Both the position numbers and the translations under genes were made by a program. DNA of 64,000 bases. It comes from a virus. The notes under the pieces were generated by a model. It was not told the DNA's origin and ran no database searches. It saw nothing but the letters and a program-made list of their open reading frames with translations. The stretch spans positions 1-64,000 of IMG/VR virus record IMGVR_UViG_3300024343_000009. One strand, 5' to 3'. Positions 1-8,862 of this stretch are shown here, piece after piece; positions within the stretch are counted from its first letter, which is position 1; each line of letters begins with the position of its first letter.

Positions 1-1
1 T

Positions 2-130
2 ACTGATAACTCAGGCGGAGCAGGTAGAGATGGAACAGGCTCAGGTGGCGGAGGAAATAATCACACAGGTGGTAATGGTGCAAAGGGAGGAAACGGCGTA
101 GCTATTATTACATACTACGTTAAGGCATAA
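2..130 (+). CDS. Glycine-rich tail protein, C-terminal fragment (5' end outside window)
   Basis: The reading frame is open from base 2 to a TAA at 128-130 and encodes 42 residues rich in Gly, Asn and Thr, ending IITYYVKA. The end closely matches the last residues of the glycine-rich protein at 656-1591 (KITYWVKA), so this is the tail of a paralogue whose start lies upstream of the window. Such proteins resemble the glycine-rich tips of phage tail fibres, where polyglycine loops contact the receptor. The role is inferred from composition and position in a tail gene cluster. Confidence 0.7.
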   Translation, partial: TDNSGGAGRDGTGSGGGGNNHTGGNGAKGGNGVAIITYYVKA

Positions 131-132
131 TT

Positions 133-411
133 ATGAGAAATTACGTATTTATTAATGAAGACGGTACAGTTCATAACATATTAAACCTAGTTGGCCCAGA
201 AGCAATTGCTGCAAATGATGATTTAAAGGATTTGCTACATTTTGATTACACAGATTGGGCAGAAGAAGACAAGCCAGCCCCAAGCTGGACATATAACAGA
301 GAAACAGAACAATGGAATAAGATTTTGCCATTTACTGCACCAATTCCAACAACACATCTTGTAGAGATTACAGAGCCAGCAGCGGATGAATTAGCAGGAG
401 GTAATGAATAA
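133..411 (+). CDS. Small hypothetical protein of the tail-fibre cluster (92 aa)
   Basis: Unrecognised acidic protein. It starts 2 nt after the preceding stop and its own stop overlaps the next start by one base, so it is translationally coupled. It opens with a YVFINEDG..HNIL strand pattern, has a Trp-rich middle (W..Y..ETEQWNK) and a flexible Pro/Ala end. The shape (short beta-strand, then W-x-Y before a variable end) recalls small tail-fibre assembly or fibre-cap proteins, and the next gene has the same build. Function is inferred from position only. Confidence 0.6.
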   Translation: MRNYVFINEDGTVHNILNLVGPEAIAANDDLKDLLHFDYTDWAEEDKPAPSWTYNRETEQWNKILPFTAPIPTTHLVEITEPAADELAGGNE

Positions 412-656
412 TGTCAAAGACATGGGCAATTTTAGTAGATAATGTTATTGGAAATGTTGTAGTTGCAGACCAGGAGTTTATTGAGTCTCATCCAGATTTT
501 TCACAGTTAGATAAAATTGATATTACTGATTATGATCCAATGCCAGGAGTAGCATGGAAATTAGAAGATAATAAATTTATTGCACCAGAGCATGTAAAGC
601 CAAAAGCAGATCATGTTCTAGATGACGGACTTCATGAAATCGAGGTAAAAGCATAA
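411..656 (+). CDS. Small hypothetical protein, tail-fibre-assembly-like (81 aa)
   Basis: Opens MSKTWAILVDNVIGNVVV, followed by an acidic stretch and a motif of the type P-x-P-G-V-A-W-K-L-E-D-N-K-F. This resembles the W-x-x-x-D-G/N-K-F element of small phage tail-fibre assembly chaperones. It looks like a diverged sister of the 133-411 product and sits directly before a glycine-rich fibre protein with a one-base stop/start overlap. A chaperone role for the neighbouring fibre is a guess from context. Confidence 0.6.
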   Translation: MSKTWAILVDNVIGNVVVADQEFIESHPDFSQLDKIDITDYDPMPGVAWKLEDNKFIAPEHVKPKADHVLDDGLHEIEVKA

Positions 657-1591
657 TGGCAACATACGGAACAATTAATCAAATTTATGTACCAGGATTA
701 GATACAGCAATTCAATCTGCAACAACAACTCTTTCAACATCAGTTGCTGTTCCGCTAATTGCTGCAAATCTTGCAGGGTTTTATAATGCTTATGAAGTAA
801 CAATTCTAAGCGGAGGATCATGGGTGAGACCAGTAAACAGCGCACCAATGGTAGAAGTAACACTCGTTGGCGGTGGCGGTGGCGGAGGCTGCACAAATGG
901 ATCTGTTAATCATGGTGGCGGTGGAGCAGGACAACTTTTAAAAAGAATTGTGAGCATTGCTTCAGTACCAGTTGGACAAGGAATTTCAATTGGAATTGCA
1001 GGAGGCGGAACTTGTAATGCACAGGGTGGAAACTCAACATTTGGAACTTCAGGACAGCCATTCTATATGGTTGCATATGGTGGAGGATCAACACAAGGTA
1101 ATGGTCAATCTGGTTCATGTGGTCCAGGAGCAGATAATATTACAGGAATTGGCTCAGGTGGCGGAGGTCAAGGAGAATGGGTAAACTCATGGGGAGCAGG
1201 CGGTGGCGGTGGCGGAGCAGGCGGTGCTGGACATCAGCCTAACGTTCACTTTACAAGCTCAGGAGGATACTCAGGATACTTTGGTGGATCAAGAGCATCA
1301 TCAGAAGGATCTTCAGGCGGTGGCCCAGGATGGGCAAACTCAAATGATTCTGGAAGACGTGCACAAGGTGGACAAGGTGGTTCAGGACTTTATGGACTTG
1401 CTGGCGGTGGCGGAGGATCAGGAAGAGGCACAGGTGGCGGAGGATCAAATGGCGGAGGCCAAGGTTATGGAGACTACATTGGAACACCAAGAGCAGATGC
1501 ACAACCAAATACAGGTTCTGGTGGCGGTGGCGGTGGAGGAAACACTGGTGGTTCAGGAGTCTGCAAGATTACCTATTGGGTAAAAGCTTAA
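656..1591 (+). CDS. Glycine-rich tail fibre protein
   Basis: 311 residues. The first ~80 form an ordinary N-terminal domain that presumably attaches to the tail. Residues ~80-295 are extremely rich in Gly, with runs of 4-7 glycines separated by Ser, Asn, Gln and aromatic residues. The last ~15 residues form a conserved cap (KITYWVKA). Polyglycine sandwich tips of this kind form receptor-binding ends of some tail fibres (known for T-even adhesins); here the assignment is by composition. The C-terminus is shared with the truncated gene at 2-130, showing a tandem paralogue pair. No enzyme motif is visible. Confidence 0.75.
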   Translation: MATYGTINQIYVPGLDTAIQSATTTLSTSVAVPLIAANLAGFYNAYEVTILSGGSWVRPVNSAPMVEVTLVGGGGGGGCTNGSVNHGGGGAGQLLKRIVSIASVPVGQGISIGIAGGGTCNAQGGNSTFGTSGQPFYMVAYGGGSTQGNGQSGSCGPGADNITGIGSGGGGQGEWVNSWGAGGGGGGAGGAGHQPNVHFTSSGGYSGYFGGSRASSEGSSGGGPGWANSNDSGRRAQGGQGGSGLYGLAGGGGGSGRGTGGGGSNGGGQGYGDYIGTPRADAQPNTGSGGGGGGGNTGGSGVCKITYWVKA

Positions 1592-1618
1592 TAATTAAAG
1601 AAATAAAAGGAGAATAAA

Positions 1619-2056
1619 ATGCCAGTATCAATGACCCCACAGGCTGTTACACCATCTTTGTGGACATACACATACCTTCAAGCACCAATTAATGGTCAAG
1701 GGTTTACATACTTTAACATTCCAGTAGAGTTTTCTGATTTGGGAACAAGAAACGCTGGAGGAACAGCAACCTGCGATTTATCAGCAGCTGGGGTATTCAA
1801 GGTGATTGCAAACGGAAATATGACTGTAGCATTCACAAACTTTCCATCAACAGCAAAAGCTGCTTTTTGGCAAGTTGAAATCAAGGCTGGTGGATCATAC
1901 ACAATTACATGGCCAGGAGTCGTTAAGTGGGATGGTGGCGGAGCTGCAAACGTAGCACCACTTCTATCAACAAATACAACACTTTTGAACTTCTACACAA
2001 AAGACGGTGGAGCAACTGTCTACGGCGGATACGCATTCGCTGATCTATTTATTTAA
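1619..2056 (+). CDS. Hypothetical tail structural protein (145 aa)
   Basis: Preceded by a good Shine-Dalgarno (AAAGGAG, 7 nt from ATG). The protein is beta-rich with many Thr, Gly and aromatic residues and a WPGVVKWDGG segment, a pattern common in small structural domains of phage fibres and baseplates. It has no signal peptide, membrane segment or catalytic motif. Its place between fibre genes supports a virion role; the exact role is unknown. Confidence 0.6.
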   Translation: MPVSMTPQAVTPSLWTYTYLQAPINGQGFTYFNIPVEFSDLGTRNAGGTATCDLSAAGVFKVIANGNMTVAFTNFPSTAKAAFWQVEIKAGGSYTITWPGVVKWDGGGAANVAPLLSTNTTLLNFYTKDGGATVYGGYAFADLFI

Positions 2057-2073
2057 TATTAAAAGGGGAATCC

Positions 2074-2517
2074 ATGTACGCAATAGTTAAGGATAAAGAA
2101 ATCATCAACGTTGGTGAAATAACAGTATTATTTCCAAATACTTCATTTCCTGCTAGTGGCGACTATGGAGACTTTATAAAAGAAAATGATCTATATCCAG
2201 TTGTTACTGATTTAGATTATGATTCAAATACTGAAAAGCTAGTACCATGTGCTCCTTACATTAAAAGCAAAAAGGTTTATAATGTTGAAGTTCAACCAAT
2301 TTCTGCAGAAGATCAAAAAGATATTTTGCTGGCGCATATCGACTTTGAACTTATTTCTACAGAAGGCTTGGAAACAAAATCTGATTTATCTGCAAAAGAT
2401 AAGCAGGCGTGGGTAAAGTATAGAGAAAAGCTTAACTTATTAAAAGAATATTCAAATGTATCAGAGATTACATGGCCAGAAAAGCCTGTAGTTTATGGTG
2501 GAACAGAGGAAAACTAA
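2074..2517 (+). CDS. Hypothetical tail-fibre-assembly-like protein (147 aa)
   Basis: Starts at ATG after an AAAAGGGG ribosome-binding site. The N-terminal half describes a small strand-rich domain (MYAIVKDKEIINVGE). The C-terminal half is helical and charged and ends with a W-P-E-K-P motif, a feature often seen near the end of phage tail-fibre assembly proteins. The stop codon abuts the TTG start of the lectin-like fibre gene. A chaperone for that fibre is a reasonable guess, not shown. Confidence 0.55.
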   Translation: MYAIVKDKEIINVGEITVLFPNTSFPASGDYGDFIKENDLYPVVTDLDYDSNTEKLVPCAPYIKSKKVYNVEVQPISAEDQKDILLAHIDFELISTEGLETKSDLSAKDKQAWVKYREKLNLLKEYSNVSEITWPEKPVVYGGTEEN

Positions 2518-3234
2518 TTGCTACCTAATCAGCGTTCAAATTTTCGTAGAGCTAGATTTACAACATTAGGTCTAAGACTGCATTTAGATGCTTCTCTTCC
2601 AGCGACAGTCATTAGAGACGGATCTAACTTTGTTTCAGCATGGAACGATAAGTCTGGCGCAGGAAGACACATGGTACAAGCAACACAGGCGAATAAGCCA
2701 CAATTTCAAGTAACAGGACTAGGTGGACTCGGTGCCATTCAGTTTGATGGTGTGGATGATTTTATGACTTTCTCAGATCAAACCCTGGCATATATTGCTG
2801 GAAGATCTTTTACAATTTTTTATGTTGCATCAAAACCAGCAAATAATAATACATGGGTTTTTGGTGGAACAAATACAGGAACAAGAACAAATCTTTATGC
2901 AGGCAACTTGACAGCTAATACACACAGAGTTGGATTTTATAATGACGATCAAGGATCTATTGTCACAGCAGCTGCTTCAGGAATAACAGAAATTTATACA
3001 ATTATTTATGATTCATCAAATAACCAGAGAACTATAAGAAGAAATAGGGTTGAAGTATCTCGTGCCGTAACTAGTGGATCAGTTGCTTCAATGACTGGCC
3101 AAGCAATTGGTAGATATGTGTCATCTTATGGCAACTTTAAAATTGGAGAATTCTTAATTTACGATAGAGCTTTACAGTTTGCAGAACAAGAAACTGTTGA
3201 AAAAGATCTAATATCTAAGTGGTCTATAGTCTAA
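2518..3234 (+). CDS. Concanavalin-A-like/LamG-type tail fibre protein
   Basis: 238 residues starting at TTG immediately after the upstream TAA; a GAGG lies about 10 nt upstream. The sequence contains the elements L-x-L-H-L-D-A-S, S-A-W-N-D-K-S-G-A-G and I-Q-F-D-G-V-D-D-F seen in jelly-roll lectin-like (LamG/concanavalin A) domains, followed by alternating strands and a C-terminal I-G-E-F-L-I-Y-D-R-A-L element typical of the end of such folds. It probably binds host glycans as part of a fibre. It is a single-domain relative of the larger LamG-like protein at 6697-8457. Confidence 0.7.
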   Translation: MLPNQRSNFRRARFTTLGLRLHLDASLPATVIRDGSNFVSAWNDKSGAGRHMVQATQANKPQFQVTGLGGLGAIQFDGVDDFMTFSDQTLAYIAGRSFTIFYVASKPANNNTWVFGGTNTGTRTNLYAGNLTANTHRVGFYNDDQGSIVTAAASGITEIYTIIYDSSNNQRTIRRNRVEVSRAVTSGSVASMTGQAIGRYVSSYGNFKIGEFLIYDRALQFAEQETVEKDLISKWSIV

Positions 3235-3247
3235 GGGGGATTAAAGT

Positions 3248-5617
3248 ATGTCATATGCTCCAATTAGATTTGCAGGACCTTCTTTAATCCCAGCATCTCC
3301 AGCTAAAATTTACACAGCTGTATCTACAATAATCATTAAAGAATTTACCGTAACAAATTTTAGCGGTTCAACTTTGCCGTTCAGCATATTTTTATTAGGT
3401 GAAAATGGCGATCAAGTAATTAATCTTTATGGTGTAAATAGATCTAGTTTGGATCCCTATACACTTTATGGAAATGTAAATGTACAAAATAACACAACAC
3501 TTAAACTAGAACATTCATTAATTTTAAATGCTGGAGAGTCAATTGCAGCAGTTACAACAACACCAAATTGCTACTCATTAACAATATCTGGAGTTGATCT
3601 TTCAGGTACACTTTCAGGTGGAGGATCAGGCGGAGGAACAACAGGAGCATCAGGAGCAGGTTATTCAGATATTACTTCAATAACAACAAATGCTGTAACA
3701 ACAGGATCAAAAGTATTTTATGTAAATAATAGCGGGGCTTATACTGCAGGACAACGTGTGCGTGTAATTAATCCACTTGCACTAACAACTTATGTTGAGG
3801 GTACAATTACACAAGTTGTAAAAAATGTAAGTATAACTGTAGCAGTAGATGCAAAAAATGGAACAGGTACTTATTCTGATTGGGTATTTGCTGTAACTGG
3901 AAATCCAGGAGTTAATGGCACAATTGGAGTTAATGGTGCAGCTGGCCCAACTGGTCCAACTGGAGCAGCGGGAGCAACAGGCCCAACTGGTTCTACAGGC
4001 GCAACTGGACAAGGACTGACACTTCAAAATGTTGTTGCTAACGTTGGAGCACTACCAACAACAGCACCACTTGGCGCAGCATATATAATTTCATCAACTC
4101 AAGAAATTTATATTTATAGTGGGCTTGCCTGGGTAAATGGTGGTACATACAAGGGGCCAACAGGTTCTACTGGGCCAACAGGTTCTACTGGGCCAACAGG
4201 ATCAACAGGAGCAACTGGCGCAGCTGGAAGATCAATTAATGTTAAAGGCACAAAAGCCAATGTTGCAGCTTTACCATCTTCAGGAAATGTTTCTGGAGAT
4301 TCATGGATTGTTTTAACAGACTTACACTTGTATGTTTGGGATGGAACAGCTTGGTTAGATGCTGGGCAGTTCCAGGGCCCAACAGGTGCAACTGGACCAG
4401 CAACGATATCTATTGGAACAGTTACCACTACAGGACCAACAGGCGTTGCATCTATAACAAATTCTGGTTCAGGCACAGTTGGAGTTTTTGATTTTGTTTT
4501 ACCACAAGGACCAGTAGGAGCAACTGGAGCAACTGGAAATGCTGCAACTGTCGCAATAGGAACTATAACATCTACTGGGCCAACTGGAATTCCTTCTGTT
4601 ACAAATGTTGGAACACCAACAGCAGCACTTCTAGACTTTTTATTAAAACAAGGTCCAACAGGCCCAACAGGTCCAGCAGGTCCAACAACCATAACAATTG
4701 GATCGGTAACCCCAACAGGCCCAACAGGTGTTCCAGGGATAACAAATTCAGGTACTACAACAGATCTTGTTTTAAATTTCACACTAGCACAAGGTCCAAC
4801 AGGTGCAGTAGGAGCTACAGGACCTACAGGTGCAGCAAGCACAGCAGTAGGCCCAACTGGCCCAGCAGGTGTCACAGGTCCTACAGGTGCAACAGGAACA
4901 GCTGGGGCTGATGGAACATCAGTAAGAATATTAGGCACCTATGCATCAGAAGCTGCACTTAACGCAGCACGTCCAACAGGAACATTGGGTGACGGATACT
5001 TAATTACTGGACAACTTTATGTTTGGACGGGATCTGCTTGGGTAAATGTTGGAAGCATTCAAGGCCCAACAGGCTCAACAGGGCCAACAGGTGCATCTAT
5101 TACAGGGCCAACAGGCCCAGCAGGCGCAACAGGTGCAACTGGCTCAAACGGCTCTAGCATTCAGGGACCAACAGGTCCAGCAGGTGCAACGGGCCCAGCG
5201 GGACCAACAGGTGCAACAGGTGCAACTGGGTCAGGCTTACAGGGACCAACAGGTCCTACAGGCGCAACAGGGCCTTCTGGAGGACCAACTGGCCCTACTG
5301 GAGTAAGTATTGTACAGAATTTCCAGGTAACAAATAGCGGTTCAAGCGGATATTCTGTTGATGGAACAAACAATAAAGCTTTAACATTAGTAAGAGGCCA
5401 AACATATTTCTTTACTATAAATGCTGCAGGACACCCGTTCTGGATTAAAACAACACAATCTACAGGCACAGGTAACCAGTATAATACTGGAGTAACTAAT
5501 AACGGATCTGAAGTTGGTGGAATTACATTTACTGTTGACGCAACTGCCCCAAATACGTTATACTATATTTGTCAGTTCCACTCTTCAATGACAGGTGCCA
5601 TAAATATAATTGGCTAA
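3248..5617 (+). CDS. Collagen-like tail fibre with C-terminal cupredoxin-like domain
   Basis: 789 residues. An N-terminal ~130-residue globular domain and a beta-rich linker are followed by several blocks of G-P-T-G / G-A-T-G collagen triplets (about residues 218-258, 300-325, 375-385, 470-480 and 600-685). The blocks are separated by repeated small globular modules, several containing Y-I/L-x-x-x-x-A-W. The last ~100 residues look like a blue-copper (cupredoxin) fold: His729 in GHPFW and a C-terminal [10 protein letters not shown] with Cys775, His778 and Met781, the ligand set of plastocyanin-type domains. The collagen region should form a trimeric stalk with the cupredoxin-like domain at its tip. 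Copper binding is inference. Confidence 0.8.
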   Translation: MSYAPIRFAGPSLIPASPAKIYTAVSTIIIKEFTVTNFSGSTLPFSIFLLGENGDQVINLYGVNRSSLDPYTLYGNVNVQNNTTLKLEHSLILNAGESIAAVTTTPNCYSLTISGVDLSGTLSGGGSGGGTTGASGAGYSDITSITTNAVTTGSKVFYVNNSGAYTAGQRVRVINPLALTTYVEGTITQVVKNVSITVAVDAKNGTGTYSDWVFAVTGNPGVNGTIGVNGAAGPTGPTGAAGATGPTGSTGATGQGLTLQNVVANVGALPTTAPLGAAYIISSTQEIYIYSGLAWVNGGTYKGPTGSTGPTGSTGPTGSTGATGAAGRSINVKGTKANVAALPSSGNVSGDSWIVLTDLHLYVWDGTAWLDAGQFQGPTGATGPATISIGTVTTTGPTGVASITNSGSGTVGVFDFVLPQGPVGATGATGNAATVAIGTITSTGPTGIPSVTNVGTPTAALLDFLLKQGPTGPTGPAGPTTITIGSVTPTGPTGVPGITNSGTTTDLVLNFTLAQGPTGAVGATGPTGAASTAVGPTGPAGVTGPTGATGTAGADGTSVRILGTYASEAALNAARPTGTLGDGYLITGQLYVWTGSAWVNVGSIQGPTGSTGPTGASITGPTGPAGATGATGSNGSSIQGPTGPAGATGPAGPTGATGATGSGLQGPTGPTGATGPSGGPTGPTGVSIVQNFQVTNSGSSGYSVDGTNNKALTLVRGQTYFFTINAAGHPFWIKTTQSTGTGNQYNTGVTNNGSEVGGITFTVDATAPNTLYYICQFHSSMTGAINIIG
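4154..4200 (+). repeat. 18-bp direct tandem repeat, 2.6 copies, inside the collagen-like fibre gene
   Basis: The unit GGGCCAACAGGTTCTACT occurs twice in perfect tandem, followed by a partial third copy. It encodes G-P-T-G-S-T. Slippage here would change stalk length in whole collagen triplets without breaking the frame. Confidence 0.85.
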
Positions 5618-5635
5618 ATAAAAGTCAGGATGTAA

Positions 5636-6697
5636 ATGAAAATAGCAGTATACACAATTGCTTTAAATGAAGAGCAATTTGTTGAGCGTTGGTACGAGTC
5701 TGCAAAATATGCTGACTGTTTATTAATTGCAGACACAGGCTCTACAGATAAAACAAAAGAAATAGCATCAAAACTTGGTATAGAAGTTCATTCTATATCC
5801 GTGGCTCCCTGGCGATTTGATGATGCTAGAAATGCAGCACTTGCATTAATTCCTTCAGATATAGATTACTGCATATCTTTAGATATGGATGAGATATTAT
5901 CAGAAGGTTGGCGGGAAGAATTAGAAAAACTGCCATCTACAGTAACAAGACCAATACATAGGCTTGTAACATCATTTGATGAAAATGGAATTCCAGGCGT
6001 TGAGTTTGATGCATTAAGAATTCACTCAAGACATGGACATCGGTGGAAATATCCAATTCATGAATCTGTTGCATTTTATGGCATAGATGAAGTAAGACAG
6101 GATGTGGATATTAAAATATTTCACCATCCAGATAATAATAAATCTAGAGGACAGTACTTGCCTTTGCTGCAAATGGCAGCACAAGAAGATCCAACAAGCG
6201 ATAGATGTGCTCATTATTATGCAAGAGAATTGTACTACTATGCCAGGTATGAAGATGCAGCAGCAGAATTTAAAAGACATTTATCGCTGCCTTCCGCATT
6301 CTGGAAACCAGAAAGATGTGAGTCAATGCGCTACATTGCAAAGTGTGAGCCTAACGATAGAGAGTATTGGCTTAGACTGGCTATTGCAGAGTGTCCAGAA
6401 AGAAGAGAGCCTTTTGTAGATCTTGCTCAATATTTTTATGAGCTTAAAGAGTGGGATAGAGTAAAAGAGTACTCACAGCTTGCCTTGAATATAAAAGAAA
6501 AATTCTTGGGTTATTTTTGTGAAACAGATGCTTGGGGCTGGAAGCCTCATGATCTAATGGCTTTGGCCAACTACAATTTAGGGCTAGATGAAGAGGCATT
6601 ACTTCATGGTAAAATTGCATTAGATCTTAATAATGATGATAGGCTAAAAAAGAATGTAGAATTCTACGAGCTAGCCTTGTCAAACAATGGAGAGTAA
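5636..6697 (+). CDS. Family 2 glycosyltransferase with C-terminal TPR-like helices
   Basis: 353 residues. The start M-K-I-A-V-Y-T-I-A-L-N-E-E and the following D-T-G-S-T-D-K-T element are the nucleotide-sugar-binding signature of GT-A family 2 transferases. The D-M-D-E near residues 83-86 is the DxD metal/UDP-sugar site. The second half is helical with repeated Tyr-rich A-x-Y-Y-A-R-x-x-x-Y-x-x-A motifs like tetratricopeptide repeats, as in SunS-type glycosyltransferases. It sits inside the tail-fibre operon and overlaps the next fibre start by one base. It may modify fibre proteins or host surface glycans; the substrate cannot be read from sequence. Confidence 0.85.
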   Translation: MKIAVYTIALNEEQFVERWYESAKYADCLLIADTGSTDKTKEIASKLGIEVHSISVAPWRFDDARNAALALIPSDIDYCISLDMDEILSEGWREELEKLPSTVTRPIHRLVTSFDENGIPGVEFDALRIHSRHGHRWKYPIHESVAFYGIDEVRQDVDIKIFHHPDNNKSRGQYLPLLQMAAQEDPTSDRCAHYYARELYYYARYEDAAAEFKRHLSLPSAFWKPERCESMRYIAKCEPNDREYWLRLAIAECPERREPFVDLAQYFYELKEWDRVKEYSQLALNIKEKFLGYFCETDAWGWKPHDLMALANYNLGLDEEALLHGKIALDLNNDDRLKKNVEFYELALSNNGE

Positions 6698-8457
6698 TGT
6701 CATATCGCTTAAAGGTAATAAAAGATAGCCCTATTGGTTTCTGGATGCTTGATGAATCATCAAGCAGTACAGTGGCTATGGATTATTCTGGTTGCAATAA
6801 TAATGGATCGTATACAGGTTCTCCTGCAACAAACATGTTGCCTTTAGTAACAGGCGGAGGATCAGGTACAAAAATTACTAACTCAGCATATGTAACTTTT
6901 CCATTAACAAACAACTATTATACAAGCACAACAACACCTGGGATGGCAACTAAATACTCATCCGATAACGATTTTACTATTGAATGCTGGATTAATCAAT
7001 CAATTAAGTCTAGCTCAAAAACAATATTGTTTGCTGACGATACAAACAAGATTGGTCTGTATTGGGATAACGGAGATATTGTTTTTAACATTTCTCAAAA
7101 TGATGAAATTAGATACCCAGTCACTTACTCAAAAAGATCAATGCATATAGTAGGAGTTTATTCTATATCTTCATTTTCCTTATATGTTGATGCAAGGCTT
7201 GTTGCAACAAAAGCATTATCTCCAGAATTTAAATTTACAAATACATCAATATCTTTGACATCAGGACCTACATCTAGCGCATTAGATTCTTTTGTGTTTG
7301 ATGCTCCAGCAGTATATAGATATTCTTTATCTCCTCAGTCTATATTAAATCATTACAATGCAGGAAGCGTTTCTGCCTCAGCAATACAAATTGTAGCTCC
7401 AGACGAAGGCGTACTATTTTCTGGAACAGACGCATCTATAAGAGCTCAGTTTCAATACTCCTATCCTATAAATAGAAGGTGGACTGAGTTTCTGGATGAA
7501 AATACTTATTATGATGAAAATGCAGGTTATATTTCTTTTTACAAAACAGATACCTCTACATCAAGAACTTTTGTAATTAATGATTTTCTTATGGTTCCAA
7601 GCGGTATACCTTATACAACTTCTAAGGTGGAGTGGAGAAATGATTTAAATATTTCTGTTGAGTCCAGCGTAGATGGAACGTCCTGGTCAAATTGCACAAA
7701 TGGAATGCCTCTGCCTCAGTATACAAAAGATTCGTTTAGCACAACAGGCTTAGTCTATATTAGAATAACAATGACAACACCTGATGCAAGCAAGTATCTT
7801 CCAAGGCTTGCTTATTTTGCTATTAGTTTTTATACAAACAAAGACGTATATGCAGATAATGGGGGATACAAAATAACCTCTCCCACAGAATACTATATAG
7901 GCTCATTAAATTATCCTGTGCTTTCAAGACATTACGATAATGGAATTAGAACAAAGCCAGGGTCTGGATTTAACCTGTCCGCTTCTTCTAACGTGCATGC
8001 CATAGAAATGCTTTTTACGCCCTCTACAAGCGCCGCTAACACCCTTATATATATTCCCGCAAGTGGATCTGTGGCAGAAACAAAGTATGCCTGGAATGGC
8101 TCAGGAACGGTTTCTAAGGCCAATGTGCTAGAAGTATTTGTAAATGGTGTAGACAGGACGGCAGCAACAAATATAAGCTCATTCCTAGTTCCAGAAGAAA
8201 TTCACCATATTGTAATTACTTTAGCTAGCCCAATAAAGGGAGATATACAGTTTAATTATTTAGTATCTGGTGGACCAACGTGTCTATATAACAATATAGC
8301 TGTATATCCAGACGATATAACTCAGCAGATTGCAATAAACCACTACAACCTATATATCGGAAAAATAATAACATCAGTATCCGATCCGTCCATTGTTGTA
8401 ACAGAAAAGCCATTCAAGGCTTACAATAATGACTGGATAGTGTTACAAAGTATATAA
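6697..8457 (+). CDS. Large LamG/concanavalin-like tail fibre or spike protein
   Basis: 586 residues, coupled to the glycosyltransferase by a one-base overlap. The N-terminal ~220 residues match the LamG pattern: S-P-I-G-F-W-M-L-D-E, then S-D-N-D-F-T-I-E-C-W-I and Y-R-Y-S-L-S. A second similar beta domain lies at about 400-560 (A-I-E-M-L-F-T-P and N-N-I-A-V-Y). The middle is strand-rich with no visible motif. It is likely a multidomain adhesin with two carbohydrate-binding jelly rolls. No lyase or hydrolase motif is evident. Confidence 0.7.
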   Translation: MSYRLKVIKDSPIGFWMLDESSSSTVAMDYSGCNNNGSYTGSPATNMLPLVTGGGSGTKITNSAYVTFPLTNNYYTSTTTPGMATKYSSDNDFTIECWINQSIKSSSKTILFADDTNKIGLYWDNGDIVFNISQNDEIRYPVTYSKRSMHIVGVYSISSFSLYVDARLVATKALSPEFKFTNTSISLTSGPTSSALDSFVFDAPAVYRYSLSPQSILNHYNAGSVSASAIQIVAPDEGVLFSGTDASIRAQFQYSYPINRRWTEFLDENTYYDENAGYISFYKTDTSTSRTFVINDFLMVPSGIPYTTSKVEWRNDLNISVESSVDGTSWSNCTNGMPLPQYTKDSFSTTGLVYIRITMTTPDASKYLPRLAYFAISFYTNKDVYADNGGYKITSPTEYYIGSLNYPVLSRHYDNGIRTKPGSGFNLSASSNVHAIEMLFTPSTSAANTLIYIPASGSVAETKYAWNGSGTVSKANVLEVFVNGVDRTAATNISSFLVPEEIHHIVITLASPIKGDIQFNYLVSGGPTCLYNNIAVYPDDITQQIAINHYNLYIGKIITSVSDPSIVVTEKPFKAYNNDWIVLQSI

Positions 8458-8483
8458 TTCTGTCACACTAGTTGACAAAAAGC

Positions 8484-8512
8484 TGGACTTGAGTAGATAA
8501 TAATGGTAAAAT
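8484..8512 (+). promoter_or_regulatory. Sigma-70-type promoter before the head module
   Basis: TGGACT (8484-8489), 17-nt spacer, TAAAAT (8507-8512). The -10 ends 8 nt before the ATG at 8521, leaving no room for a ribosome-binding site, so the transcript should be leaderless. An alternative pair, TTGACA at 8472-8477 with GATAAT at 8496-8501 (18 nt), is also possible and would give a short leader. Confidence 0.6.
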
Positions 8513-8520
8513 AAAGACCT

Positions 8521-8862
8521 ATGGATATTAATAACACTAAGTATAAAGTACTTGATGAAGAGAGCACACTAGGCATCTATGTCTGGGAGATGCCAGACGG
8601 ACGTTGGATTGGAGACGATGATGGGAATTTTCTTTCAGTCACGTCAAAAAAGAACAACCGATCAAGAATGGATGCTTTGGCTAGAGAAGTTCGCTCATAC
8701 GGTATTTATGAGGGCCAACCTAAATTCCTTTCTGCAAGAAGAAAAATTGATGACGAAGAATTTGAATACCAAAAACAAAGACTAAACTGGGGATTAATTC
8801 CAGACCCTATGGATATTGGTAATTACAAAGATGAAATGAAAAAGATGGGTGGCATGAGATGA
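8521..8862 (+). CDS. Hypothetical protein upstream of portal (113 aa)
   Basis: Unrecognised charged protein beginning MDINNTKYKVLDEES. It carries a W-E-M-P-D-G-R-W-I-G-D-D-D-G-N motif, a basic segment rich in Arg and Lys, and a Met/Lys-rich end. Its stop overlaps the portal start by 4 bases (ATGA), so it is coupled to head assembly. No DNA-binding or enzymatic motif is clear. Confidence 0.7.
   Translation: MDINNTKYKVLDEESTLGIYVWEMPDGRWIGDDDGNFLSVTSKKNNRSRMDALAREVRSYGIYEGQPKFLSARRKIDDEEFEYQKQRLNWGLIPDPMDIGNYKDEMKKMGGMR

Noticed and set aside
957-1583. Open frames in other frames of the glycine-rich gene (957-1184, 1203-1583, and antisense 1251-1508)
   Set aside because: Produced by GGX repeats, which lack stops in every frame; products are low-complexity and have no ribosome-binding sites.
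4114-4938. Long antisense open frame (274 aa) rich in Pro, Val and Gly
   Set aside because: It is the mirror of the collagen-like repeat coding region; no ribosome-binding site or promoter on the minus strand, and its composition simply complements the Gly-Pro-Thr codons.
3900-5310. Possible CRISPR-like or satellite repeats
   Set aside because: The repeats are collagen triplet codons in one reading frame, without unique equal-length spacers or palindromic repeat units.
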